Source of the DNA: Subsaxibacter sp. CAU 1640
Lineage (GTDB): Bacteria > Bacteroidota > Bacteroidia > Flavobacteriales > Flavobacteriaceae
Length of the DNA stretch: 64,000 nt
Assembly (NCBI RefSeq): GCF_023156585.1
Contig: NZ_JALNMI010000005.1
Location: forward strand, 248,001-312,000
Direction of reading: 5' to 3'
Position numbers and translations under genes: made by a program
The notes under the pieces: generated by a model
The model's database searches: none
The model's input: the letters and a program-made list of their open reading frames with translations, nothing else
What the model was told of the DNA's origin: nothing
In this document: in pieces, positions 51,744 to 60,218 of the stretch
How the letters are laid out: the number at the start of each line of letters is the position of its first letter
How positions within the stretch are numbered: the first letter of the stretch is position 1

Positions 51744-52697
51744 ATGAGTTTTTTCAAAAAAATATTTTCTTCAGAAAAAAAGGAGACGTTAGATAAAGGT
51801 CTTGAGAAGTCGAAGACCACCTTTTTTTCAAAGCTCAATAAAGCCATTGCTGGTAAATCAAAAGTTGATGATGATGTTTTAGATAATCTTGAAGAAATTT
51901 TGGTTTCGAGTGATGTAGGTGTGAATACTACATTAAAAATTATTGAACGTATTGAAGCTCGTGTAGCCAAGGACAAATATCTCGGAACGTCAGAATTAAA
52001 TCAAATACTTCGAGAAGAGATTGCAGGCTTATTGTCTGAAGTTGATAGTGGCAACGCAACCGATTTTACGATTCCTCAAAATAAAAAACCCTATGTAATT
52101 ATGGTTGTAGGTGTCAATGGCGTTGGAAAAACTACTACCATTGGGAAATTGGCTTCTCAATTTAAAAAACAGGGATTGAAAGTTGTTTTGGGAGCTGCAG
52201 ATACGTTTAGGGCAGCAGCTATTGATCAATTACAAGTCTGGGCAGACAGAGTTCAAGTGCCAATGGTACGTCAAAATATGGGAAGTGACCCAGCATCTGT
52301 AGCCTTTGATACCATTAAAAGTGCGGTCAATCAAGATGCAGATGTGGTGATTATTGATACAGCTGGTCGTTTACACAATAAGGTGAACTTGATGAATGAG
52401 TTGACTAAAGTAAAACGTGTGATGCAAAAAGTGGTTGAAGATGCGCCTCACGATGTGTTATTGGTCTTGGACGGTTCCACAGGCCAGAATGCATTTGAGC
52501 AGGCAAAACAATTCACAGCGGCAACTGAAGTGACGTCGTTGGCAGTTACAAAACTTGATGGCACAGCCAAAGGTGGAGTTGTTATCGGTATATCTGACCA
52601 ATTTAAAATTCCTGTAAAATATATTGGAGTAGGCGAAGGAATAGATGACCTTCAAGTGTTCAATAAATTTGAATTTGTAGATTCTTTCTTCAAATAA
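51744..52697 (+). CDS. ftsY: Signal recognition particle receptor FtsY
   Basis: 317 residues from ATG 51744 (MSFFKKIFSSEKKE); an 11-codon longer reading lacks support. NG domain features: GVNGVGKTTTIGKLA (P-loop), ADTFRAAAIDQL, DTAGR and TKLDGTAKGG (G4/G5). Short N-terminal A domain, as in most Bacteroidota. It targets SRP-ribosome complexes to the Sec translocon. 141 bp after the DUF4295 gene, beyond its terminator. Confidence 0.96.
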   Translation: MSFFKKIFSSEKKETLDKGLEKSKTTFFSKLNKAIAGKSKVDDDVLDNLEEILVSSDVGVNTTLKIIERIEARVAKDKYLGTSELNQILREEIAGLLSEVDSGNATDFTIPQNKKPYVIMVVGVNGVGKTTTIGKLASQFKKQGLKVVLGAADTFRAAAIDQLQVWADRVQVPMVRQNMGSDPASVAFDTIKSAVNQDADVVIIDTAGRLHNKVNLMNELTKVKRVMQKVVEDAPHDVLLVLDGSTGQNAFEQAKQFTAATEVTSLAVTKLDGTAKGGVVIGISDQFKIPVKYIGVGEGIDDLQVFNKFEFVDSFFK

Positions 52698-52708
52698 TCT
52701 TACTAATT

Positions 52709-53788
52709 CTAGTCAGTAACTGCATTTATTTTTGTCCATAACTCATTATCAAAACCTGATAATGCGAAATTGGAACCATCTGCCGCGTCACCCATCCTGA
52801 TGACTACCAATTTTTTGCTTGGTACAACGTAAATCTTTTGGTCATTCTTGCCTAGAGCCGCATACATATCTGCTGGCGCATTCGGAATCAATTCTCCTGG
52901 AAATTGAACTTGGGTTTGTGGTAAATGATATGATGGTTTTCCATTCAGCCACCATAAATAGCCATAAGCTTGATTGATATTTTGAGAAGTGTTTGTGGCT
53001 CCATTAAGATAAGCTTCAGGTACGATTTGGGTATTTTGCCATTTGCCTTTGGCGTAAATCATCAAACCAAAACGAGCCATACTTCGGGTGTTGCTCCAAT
53101 ACACACTTAAATCATCAAGAGGCAACCAGGCACCTGTCATTCCTATTCTTTCTTTGAGGACTTCATTAAAATAATTGGTCCAAGTGGTGCCGCTGGCTTC
53201 GGCTACGACATCTTGCATAAGTACATAAACGTTATGGTAAGCCCAACGATTTCCGGCATCTGCGACATAGTGTAAATTGGATGGTGAAACATCATCGCCA
53301 GTAGTGTCGTCCAGTCCAGAGCTCATTGATAATAGATGTTTGCAGGTAATGAGATTTTCTTTATCCAATGGAGCGCTTGTCCAGCCTGTACCTAGATAAT
53401 CGGAAACTTGATCATTGATATTCAATAAATCTTCTTGTTGTGCAATGCCTGCAACAGTTGATGTCAATGTTTTACCTGCGCTTGCCCAGTACCAAGGAGT
53501 AATTGTGTCGTGTCCGTTCATATATTTTTCAACCACAATCTTTCCATCGTGGAGCATTATAAATCCTTTTGTGTTTTTTTCTTCCAAATAATTCATCAAG
53601 GGTTGCACTTGGTTTTCATTCCAGCCAGCTTCGGAAGTGGTTTTTGTTTCCCAAACATTTGAATTGATTGGTGGAAAGTAAATCTCTGTAGGCTGTGGTG
53701 TTTCATCAGAAGGTGTTGAATCATCTGAAGCGCAATTCAATATACATAAAAAGCTGAAGAAGAGTAAGAAGGATAATTTCGATTTCAT
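52709..53788 (-). CDS. Lipoprotein serine hydrolase (class C beta-lactamase-like)
   Basis: 359 residues with a lipoprotein signal ending FLCILNC (Cys19). Catalytic SxxK is ASAGK (about 131-135) and the YxN-type motif is YHN; GKNDQKIYV near the end may stand in for the KTG-like strand. This fold covers beta-lactamases, esterases and D-Ala-D-Ala peptidases; no beta-lactam resistance is implied. The substrate is unknown. Convergent with ftsY (11 bp). Confidence 0.83.
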   Translation of the reverse strand: MKSKLSFLLFFSFLCILNCASDDSTPSDETPQPTEIYFPPINSNVWETKTTSEAGWNENQVQPLMNYLEEKNTKGFIMLHDGKIVVEKYMNGHDTITPWYWASAGKTLTSTVAGIAQQEDLLNINDQVSDYLGTGWTSAPLDKENLITCKHLLSMSSGLDDTTGDDVSPSNLHYVADAGNRWAYHNVYVLMQDVVAEASGTTWTNYFNEVLKERIGMTGAWLPLDDLSVYWSNTRSMARFGLMIYAKGKWQNTQIVPEAYLNGATNTSQNINQAYGYLWWLNGKPSYHLPQTQVQFPGELIPNAPADMYAALGKNDQKIYVVPSKKLVVIRMGDAADGSNFALSGFDNELWTKINAVTD

Positions 53789-53876
53789 AAGGTTGGCTTT
53801 TAAATAGGACTATTCAATATACGAAAGGTTTAATCATTTTGGTTGTCAATTAACCATCAGATGTTAAATCATTATG

Positions 53877-53884
53877 TATCTTTG
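53877..53884 (+). promoter_or_regulatory. rimO promoter -7 element
   Basis: TATCTTTG fits TAnnTTTG, 59 bp before rimO. Confidence 0.5.
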
Positions 53885-53943
53885 CAGACTTAATTTTGAT
53901 TTTAAGATAATTAAAAAGATTCCCGCTTTCGTGGGAAGTTAAT

Positions 53944-55251
53944 ATGAGAACAAAATCGCGCAAGAAAAATAGAATCAATGTTGTAACGTTAGGCTGCAGC
54001 AAGAATGTGTACGACAGTGAGGTGCTGATGGGGCAGCTGAAGGCCAGTGGCAAGGATGTGGTGCACGAAGAAGAAGGCAACATTGTGGTCATCAATACCT
54101 GTGGTTTTATTAATAATGCCAAGGAGGAAAGCATCAACATCATTTTGGAGTTTATGCAGAAAAAGGAGGCAGGTGATGTGGATAAGGTGTTTGTGACTGG
54201 CTGTTTGAGTGAACGTTATAAGCCAGACCTTCAGAAGGAAATACCAAATGTGGACCAGTATTTTGGAACCACAGAACTTCCTGGTCTGTTGAAAGCCCTT
54301 GGTGCCGACTATAAGCACGAATTGATAGGTGAGCGATTGACCACTACTCCGAAGAATTACGCCTACTTAAAGATTGCCGAAGGATGTGATAGACCTTGCA
54401 GTTTCTGTGCGATTCCGTTGATGCGTGGTAAACATAAAAGTACGCCTATTGAAGACTTGGTGATTGAAGCCGAGAAGTTGGCTGCTACTGGTGTGAAAGA
54501 GTTGATTTTGATTGCACAAGATTTGACCTATTATGGTCTTGATTTATACAAAAAACGTAACCTTGCCGAGCTTTTGGAGGCTTTGGTGAAAGTAGAAGGT
54601 ATTGAGTGGATTCGTTTGCATTATGCATTTCCGACAGGTTTCCCGATGGATGTGCTGGAGGTGATGAAGCGTGAGCCGAAAATCTGTAATTATCTTGATA
54701 TTCCGTTGCAGCACATCAGTGATTCTATTTTGAAGAGTATGCGACGTGGAACTACGAAGGAAAAAACGACGAAGTTGCTTCAGGAATTTAGAAAAGCGGT
54801 GCCTGGTATGACGATTAGAACCACATTAATCGTGGGTTATCCTGGTGAAACGGAAGAAGACTATCAAATTTTGAAGCAGTGGGTGGAAGATATGCGTTTT
54901 GAGCGACTTGGTTGCTTTACGTACTCGCACGAAGAGAATACGCACGCTTATAATCTTGAGGATGATGTGCCAGAAGCGGTGAAACAGGAGCGTGCCAATG
55001 AGATTATGGAGCTGCAATCGCAAATCAGTTGGGAATTAAATCAGGAGAAGATAGGCCAGCGCTTTAAGGTGGTCATCGACCGTAAAGAGGGCAACTATTT
55101 TGTGGGCCGAACCGAGTTTGATTCGCCAGATGTGGATAATGAAGTGTTGATTGATGCCTCAAAATGTTATTTGAAGACCGGTGAATTTACAACAGTGGAG
55201 ATTACCGATGCTGCGGATTTTGATTTGTACGCGACAGTCGTTAGTGAATAG
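53944..55251 (+). CDS. rimO: Ribosomal protein S12 methylthiotransferase RimO
   Basis: 435 residues. Extra Cys-rich N-terminal UPF0004 domain (VVTLGCSKNVYDSEVL, INTCGFINNAKEES, VTGCLSERY), radical SAM cluster CDRPCSFC, and C-terminal TRAM domain (GQRFKVVIDRKEG). It methylthiolates Asp88 of ribosomal protein S12. It has its own promoter and a downstream hairpin. Confidence 0.97.
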   Translation: MRTKSRKKNRINVVTLGCSKNVYDSEVLMGQLKASGKDVVHEEEGNIVVINTCGFINNAKEESINIILEFMQKKEAGDVDKVFVTGCLSERYKPDLQKEIPNVDQYFGTTELPGLLKALGADYKHELIGERLTTTPKNYAYLKIAEGCDRPCSFCAIPLMRGKHKSTPIEDLVIEAEKLAATGVKELILIAQDLTYYGLDLYKKRNLAELLEALVKVEGIEWIRLHYAFPTGFPMDVLEVMKREPKICNYLDIPLQHISDSILKSMRRGTTKEKTTKLLQEFRKAVPGMTIRTTLIVGYPGETEEDYQILKQWVEDMRFERLGCFTYSHEENTHAYNLEDDVPEAVKQERANEIMELQSQISWELNQEKIGQRFKVVIDRKEGNYFVGRTEFDSPDVDNEVLIDASKCYLKTGEFTTVEITDAADFDLYATVVSE

Positions 55252-55283
55252 AGGTTAGAGGTTAGACATTACGATATTATATT

Positions 55284-55673
55284 TTAAGAAAGCTCGGCAG
55301 ATGTGTCGGGCTTTTGTGTTTTTGGGGTTTTGGCGTCTTCTATGTGCGCGGAAATTTTCATTAGCTCTTTATATGGTAGCGTTCTTAAGGAATTTTTGAT
55401 GTCTTTATTCTGTGTTTCGTTTTTGATGAGGTTATTCAGTGGATGATTGCTAGGCAATGGGTATTTGTTATCTGGATAAAAGGATACGAGATCGTTTGGG
55501 TCGCAGACCAATACGCGGCAAAGACGCTCGATATGATCGAGGCGAAAACTTTTTGTTTTTGAATTTAAAAGATTGTGAGCAGTAAAGTTTGTGAAGCCTG
55601 ATGTGGTAAGAAAGGTGAAATGATTATCGATACCTCTGGCGTTTAAAATGTGGGCAATCCTGATGGCTAGCAT
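55284..55673 (-). CDS. HTH-type (XRE-like) transcriptional regulator
   Basis: 129 residues. N-terminal DNA-binding region (HILNARGIDNHFTFLTTSGF, SKTKSFRLDHIERLCRVL) with the helix-turn-helix pattern of Cro/CI-type proteins, then CDPNDLVSFYP, then a helix and a polar tail. It lies 200 bp from the nearest end of a 21-bp repeat array (55873-56061), which is upstream of its start. Monocistronic on the minus strand. DNA binding is inferred from motif shape. Confidence 0.75.
   Translation of the reverse strand: MLAIRIAHILNARGIDNHFTFLTTSGFTNFTAHNLLNSKTKSFRLDHIERLCRVLVCDPNDLVSFYPDNKYPLPSNHPLNNLIKNETQNKDIKNSLRTLPYKELMKISAHIEDAKTPKTQKPDTSAELS
55289..55314 (+). terminator. Probable rimO terminator
   Basis: AAAGCTCG with TCGGGCTTT forms an 8-9 bp stem with one G-U pair readable only on the plus strand, then TTTT. 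It overlaps the 3' end of the convergent HTH gene. Confidence 0.5.
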
Positions 55674-55872
55674 AGTTTGGCAATTGGTTTTAGGTTAGTT
55701 GATGTTTGTTTTATGAACGTTATAGCTAATTTGTAGGTGGCTGATGCCTATTTGTTTAGCAATGATGAAAGATAGCAAAAAGATGATTTGATTTTCATAT
55801 GCGCACCTTAAATTTTTGGTGAGGATTATGACATTTACTTCGTGACACATCGCTGTTTCAGCTTGCAGCATT

Positions 55873-56061
55873 AAATATCACAAAAGATTGATTAAATAAC
55901 CCATAAGAACTATTAAATAATGCAAAACAAAGTTTAAATAATACAAAACAAACTTGATAACTCATAAATAAATCATTATATATCACAGAAGGAATATTAC
56001 ATATTCAAGAAGAAACATTATATATCACAAAAGAACTGTTATAGTTCATAAAAGAATTGTC
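55873..56061. repeat. AT-rich tandem array, nine 21-bp units
   Basis: The 665-bp gap 55674-56338 holds nine contiguous, strongly diverged 21-bp units ending exactly at 56061. They share an A(A/T)AT... start, CA near positions 9-10 and A-tracts around positions 11-16; the best-matching pair is units 6 and 8 (ATATATCACAGAAGG and ATATATCACAAAAGA). A possible tenth unit precedes at 55852-55872. Later in the same gap two 30-bp direct repeats (56152-56181, 56273-56302) flank a GC-richer stretch with hairpin potential. No gene or promoter is evident. Confidence 0.75.
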
Positions 56062-56151
56062 TTTAGTTTAGTTTGTGGTTAATGGTTTACAGTATTTAGT
56101 GTTTAGTGTGGAGAGGGTGGGGTGATTGATGTGGTGTTTGATATGATAGAG

Positions 56152-56302
56152 GGGATGGTTGTATGGGTTGATGGTGGGAAATTCTGGCAATTGCGAAAGC
56201 GAAAACTCACTGTTATGTGATGTGCTTCGCCAGTTCGCTGCGCTCGTGTCTCCTTCGTCGATAGGACAAAATGGGATGGTTGTATGAGTTGATGGTGGGA
56301 AA
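56152..56302. repeat. Two near-identical 30-bp direct repeats, 121 bp apart
   Basis: GGGATGGTTGTATG(G/A)GTTGATGG-type copies at 56152-56181 and 56273-56302 differ at one base. The DNA between them includes a GC-rich stretch at about 56222-56262 rich in TTCG. It ends just before the convergent secreted-protein gene. Confidence 0.7.
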
Positions 56303-56338
56303 CAGCAATGATCGAATTAAATGAGCATTGCTCCAGTA

Positions 56339-56800
56339 TTAATTTTTTAAACTTAAGTTTGGCACTTTCGCTGCTTCCTCCAACTCGTCGTCAATGTTGC
56401 CGTCATATTGAAAACTATGTGTTCGCCATTGATCATAGGGTTTATAGAACTGAAATGTAAAGCGTATAGGCTGACGATCAAATTTTACAAGATAGCTCAT
56501 CAGTATAAAACTATCTGAAAGTTTCTTCTCGGTAATTAACTCATAACCGTAGAATTTTCCAACATAATCTTCAGTTAAGGATGAAATCTTTTGCTTTAGA
56601 TCGGTAACGGCATCTTCTGCCTGCAAAATCCATTGGTTATTTGCATAAAGGTTGTCCAGAGCTATTGCAGCACCTTCAGTTTTATATTCGTTGAAAAATT
56701 TAGAAACAATTTCTTTAGGAGTATTTTGGGCAAATCCCATAAAAGAAAAGGATAGAAATGCTAATGTGATAAATGTTTTAAATAGTCTGGTAGTTTTCAT
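56339..56800 (-). CDS. Small secreted protein, unknown
   Basis: 153 residues from ATG 56800; a 17-codon longer frame precedes the signal. Signal peptide MKTTRLFKTFITLAFLSFSF...FAQ. The mature part is mixed helix then antiparallel strands (YGYELITEKKLSDSFILMSY, RFTFQFYKPYDQW) and could be an NTF2-like or small periplasmic fold. No recognised family. It follows the next secreted gene on the same strand with 105 bp between them. Confidence 0.6.
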   Translation of the reverse strand: MKTTRLFKTFITLAFLSFSFMGFAQNTPKEIVSKFFNEYKTEGAAIALDNLYANNQWILQAEDAVTDLKQKISSLTEDYVGKFYGYELITEKKLSDSFILMSYLVKFDRQPIRFTFQFYKPYDQWRTHSFQYDGNIDDELEEAAKVPNLSLKN

Positions 56801-56905
56801 TTCTAGTTTGTATTGATTTTCTGATTTATTTTGTGCTGTTTGTGAAAACACCTACAATGGAGGTAGTACTTACAGAGGTATTAAGCATTTAATAGTTATA
56901 AGGGC

Positions 56906-57571
56906 TTATAATAAGTAGTAATCTTTTAGAGCTTGCCATTTTCCGTTGATTTTTTCGAGTATAAGTACATGTTCGCTTTTGCATAAACCAATTTTCCCAC
57001 AATCTATCCAATAATACAGAGCTGCAAAATCTCCCTTGTACTTTATTTTTGAAAGTCCAAAGGCCATACTGTGCTTGAATTGGCGGTTTATTTTTTTCCA
57101 TCTTTTATTAAAATATCTTGTGGAATTGTCTAACGACTCCATAAAAACATCTTGATCCATGGTATAGGCTTTCACTGTTTTAGGATTTAGAGAATCGGCA
57201 TTAATATGTGGATGATTAGTAAACGTTGAGTCTAAATCTGGTAAAGTATCCATAACGTCTTTGTAGATTTTTTCTTTATTACTCATAAGAGTATCTCTGA
57301 ACAACCAATTCATAAGTTTATTTTTATCGCTAAAGACGGTGTCTTTGTAGCTTTGGAAAATCTGGTGGTCTTTTTTTAATTCGAACTCTAGACTCTCCAT
57401 GATTACCGCTATTTGAAATGGTTCTGTTGGTTCGTAGTGATTTAATTGATCTTCAATAGTATTGATTCCATAGTCAATGGCTCTTGAATATATTTCATAG
57501 TCATCTTGTGTGTTTTGTGCCGAGGAAAGAACACCGCTGAACCAAATTAGACATAGAATTACAGTTCTCAT
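56906..57571 (-). CDS. Secreted protein, unknown
   Basis: 221 residues with signal peptide MRTVILCLIWFSGVLSSAQ. Mature part is highly charged and largely helical, with a final LILEKINGKWQALKDYYLL strand. No family recognised. It lies beside a shorter secreted gene on the same strand and may share an envelope role with it. Confidence 0.6.
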   Translation of the reverse strand: MRTVILCLIWFSGVLSSAQNTQDDYEIYSRAIDYGINTIEDQLNHYEPTEPFQIAVIMESLEFELKKDHQIFQSYKDTVFSDKNKLMNWLFRDTLMSNKEKIYKDVMDTLPDLDSTFTNHPHINADSLNPKTVKAYTMDQDVFMESLDNSTRYFNKRWKKINRQFKHSMAFGLSKIKYKGDFAALYYWIDCGKIGLCKSEHVLILEKINGKWQALKDYYLL

Positions 57572-57628
57572 AGAACATTATTATCCGTACAAGTTATGAA
57601 TAATATCATATATATCTATACAAGTTTT

Positions 57629-58264
57629 TTAATTGTGATAATTAAAAAGACCTCCCTCCAAAAGCTCCAATTCAGTTTTAAGATTTTCTCTGGCTTGTGC
57701 CTCGTATTTGGTTATGAAGGTGTCGGTTTTGAAAATGGTGTCTTGTTGCAAGATGCTGTTCAGGGCTTTTGCCCTGCCTTTTCGGTACATGAAATTGGGG
57801 TAGATTTTATATTCTTTGCGGATATTGGCGCTGTAGGTTTGATATTCTTTTGGATCTTTGCCTAGGATGCTCAAGTCTAGATCGAGCAGGAGGTTTGTGT
57901 CTGGGTCTGTTGATAGTTTGTGCTCTTTGGTTGCTTCAATTTGTGCCTTGCATTTGTTGATATTGGGGAAGGTGGTTTTTGAGATTCTTTTTTCAAAGAG
58001 CAAAGCACTTTGATGTTCGTTGTCGGTCTTGGTGCTTTTATAAAAAATGTCGTGATAATATATTGCGAATAGTAGGGTGTCTAAATCTTGTACTTGGGAT
58101 TTGACACTTTCCAGTTCGTTTAGCATATGTTCTAAATGCTGGAGGTTGTGGTAATGGCGCGACTTTGAGGTGTAGTTTTTTTTAATTTCCTTCCAACATT
58201 CTAGATTGTAGCTTTTATTGTCGGAATAATTAGTAATCAAATCAATGAAAGTTTGTTCTAGCAT
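57629..58264 (-). CDS. HD-type predicted metal-dependent phosphohydrolase
   Basis: 211 residues. Metal-binding pattern RHYHNLQHLEHM and YYHDIFYKS (HD) with TKTDNEHQSALL and LLLDLDLSILG gives the COG4339-type HD fold. Such proteins hydrolyse nucleotides or nucleic-acid-related phosphates. No partner identified; monocistronic. Confidence 0.8.
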   Translation of the reverse strand: MLEQTFIDLITNYSDNKSYNLECWKEIKKNYTSKSRHYHNLQHLEHMLNELESVKSQVQDLDTLLFAIYYHDIFYKSTKTDNEHQSALLFEKRISKTTFPNINKCKAQIEATKEHKLSTDPDTNLLLDLDLSILGKDPKEYQTYSANIRKEYKIYPNFMYRKGRAKALNSILQQDTIFKTDTFITKYEAQARENLKTELELLEGGLFNYHN

Positions 58265-58359
58265 CGGAATCCTTACTTTTGATTGCTAGACCAATTTAGG
58301 GAATTTTGATGTGAATTATTAAAACTTTTCACTAAACATCTCCATGCTCATATCGCATA

Positions 58360-58794
58360 TTAAATAGTTTCAGGAACCGAAGGAGAACCGCCAAGAAGAA
58401 CCCTACGGACGTTGCCCCAAAAACTATAAAGTGAGCCTGATGATCTGTCAGTGATTTCAGAGAAAATCAATAGGTTATTGATGAATAGCTGTATCCCTTT
58501 GTTTTCTGGGTTGTGAAATGCCATGCTCCACTCTTCAAAATATCTGCCATTGACATTGTTTTCCCAAAGAAGGTGCACATCATAATGACGGGGATCGTTT
58601 TTTATTTTTTCGTAAACGTCTAGCACGTCTTCTTTTTTTCCTTCAAGTATTTGCACAAAACTGTCGTTGTGGTAGATGAGGCAACCTGTAATGTTTTTTT
58701 CTTCATTGACGGTCGTGGCCGTGTTGAGAATATTGTTGATGTCTTCTTGCGTAAGGTTTGGGGCTGCCTTGGAACGGTAATTTAATTGATACAT
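58360..58794 (-). CDS. BLUF domain photoreceptor
   Basis: 144 residues from ATG 58794 (MYQLNYRSKAAPNL), where the family normally begins; a 9-codon longer frame exists. The BLUF residues are present: Tyr6, Asn34, Gln48 in SFVQILEG, and Trp89 and Met91 in FEEWSMAF. BLUF proteins bind FAD and switch hydrogen bonding on blue light. No effector domain is fused and the last 45 residues form a short helical tail, so it probably acts through a partner. The light-sensing residues are complete. Confidence 0.88.
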   Translation of the reverse strand: MYQLNYRSKAAPNLTQEDINNILNTATTVNEEKNITGCLIYHNDSFVQILEGKKEDVLDVYEKIKNDPRHYDVHLLWENNVNGRYFEEWSMAFHNPENKGIQLFINNLLIFSEITDRSSGSLYSFWGNVRRVLLGGSPSVPETI

Positions 58795-58915
58795 ACAGGT
58801 GCTGCTGATTAAAGTGTGCAATGTACAATTAATAATTGACGTAAATGCTTAAAGATGTATCGTGAATGCGTGGGGAATGTTCGTTCTATAAAATATAAGT
58901 GTCTAATTTTTGTTA

Positions 58916-59341
58916 TTACTTTTTACTCAACATCACATCCACTTCCACATATTTTTCCTTAAAAGCACTTAAGGCAAAGGCAGCAGCAGCGGCTGTGAAT
59001 ACTGAATAGTCTAATGGTGCTTTAATTCCGAGGGAAAAGGTCATCGAAAAAGCAAATAGCAGTAAAAGAATACCACTCACTTTTGCCATGAATTCGGTCT
59101 TGAAACCTATGAGCAAACAGATGGCTAAAATAACTTCAACTGCTGTGGCAACTGCTCCTACGGCTGGAATCATCGCTTGGGGAAACCAAGGGTTGATGAG
59201 TGCGGTGTAGTCTAAAAAGTTCTGCCAGTTGCCCCAAACGGAGATGTCTTTTGGCCACATGCCAAAACGATCAGCCACCGCTGATAAAAATGCTATGGCG
59301 ATGGTAAGGCGTAAAAATAGTTTGATGTGTTTAGGTTTCAT
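58916..59341 (-). CDS. DoxX family membrane protein
   Basis: 141 residues with four hydrophobic segments (about 8-24, 55-77, 87-104, 111-127) and DRFGMWPKDISVWGNW in the first loop, characteristic of DoxX/YkgB-like proteins. Overlaps the SGNH gene by 4 bp on the same strand, so it is co-expressed with the acyl-transfer pair. Function of DoxX in this setting is unknown. Confidence 0.82.
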   Translation of the reverse strand: MKPKHIKLFLRLTIAIAFLSAVADRFGMWPKDISVWGNWQNFLDYTALINPWFPQAMIPAVGAVATAVEVILAICLLIGFKTEFMAKVSGILLLLFAFSMTFSLGIKAPLDYSVFTAAAAAFALSAFKEKYVEVDVMLSKK

Positions 59342-60216
59342 AGGTTGTTTTTAATGGAATTTATATAGTCATTCAATTCATTGGTAAATCTTTTGGCGCC
59401 ATATTCGTTTAAATGATCAGCGTTAAGAAGTAGTGAATCGGGATATTTATCAGTTGTTTTGTCAAACATTATGACAGATGTTTTATACTTTTCTTTTAGT
59501 TGATCATATCGTTTCATAATTTTTGGTGGTATTTTTTCAAGATATTTTTCATGTACAGGGTTGTTCACCATTACAGTCTTGATTTTTTTCGATTTAGCCA
59601 AGCTGACTATAGAGTCTAAATAATTGACAGCAACTTCAGAAACACCAAGGTTATTCCCGTTATAATAAAAATGTCTGTTCGAGGCTATCTCCCAATCTTT
59701 TACGTTGCTTTTAGTGTTATTAGTGTAACCGCCAATATAGTTAGCGTGGTTACGTTTGGGATAAAAAGCAGTTTGCTTCCATAGAACTTTATAGAATGTT
59801 TTGTAATCTATGAAGATGTTTTTTGGCAGATTCTTAAACTCCTCTATGGAGTAGCACATTTTAAATTGATGAGCAGACCAAAACCCATCGGACAATTTGA
59901 AATCATTGAATTCAGAGATGTTATGTGGTGCAAATCCTATTATTAAGGTATCGGGAGTATAGGATTGTGTGATTTTTTTTAATTTCCAAAATGTTATAAA
60001 ATAGGGTTCCGCTGGTTGCGATATATTTTGGGCACCACTCATATATTCTGGGTTTAGACTTCTTTGCGGATGAGAATCTCCAATAATCAAAATGTGTTTG
60101 TTTTTGACCAAATTCTGCTGGCTATTATATATAAAGTAATTGGTAGTCATCATGACTGCAAAATACACTACGGGAATCAACATAAAAAACAACAACTTTA
60201 CTAGAAATCTTTTCAT
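59338..60216 (-). CDS. Membrane-anchored SGNH-type protein (AlgX/J-like)
   Basis: 292 residues. N-terminal membrane helix (LLFFMLIPVVYFAVMMTTNYF) and an SGNH hydrolase-like domain: ILIIGDSHPQRSLNP (catalytic Ser in GDSH), TLIIGFAPHN, and late LNADHLNEYGAKRF with the Asp-x-x-His pair. In MBOAT systems this periplasmic partner delivers or accepts the acyl group on a polysaccharide or other envelope polymer. Lies 3 bp after the MBOAT gene and overlaps DoxX by 4 bp. Confidence 0.8.
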   Translation of the reverse strand: MKRFLVKLLFFMLIPVVYFAVMMTTNYFIYNSQQNLVKNKHILIIGDSHPQRSLNPEYMSGAQNISQPAEPYFITFWKLKKITQSYTPDTLIIGFAPHNISEFNDFKLSDGFWSAHQFKMCYSIEEFKNLPKNIFIDYKTFYKVLWKQTAFYPKRNHANYIGGYTNNTKSNVKDWEIASNRHFYYNGNNLGVSEVAVNYLDSIVSLAKSKKIKTVMVNNPVHEKYLEKIPPKIMKRYDQLKEKYKTSVIMFDKTTDKYPDSLLLNADHLNEYGAKRFTNELNDYINSIKNNL

Positions 60217-60218
60217 GC

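Noticed and set aside
55674-56338. tRNA, rRNA or IS remnant in the long gene-free gap
   Set aside because: No clover-leaf pattern, no transposase frame and no terminal inverted repeats were seen.
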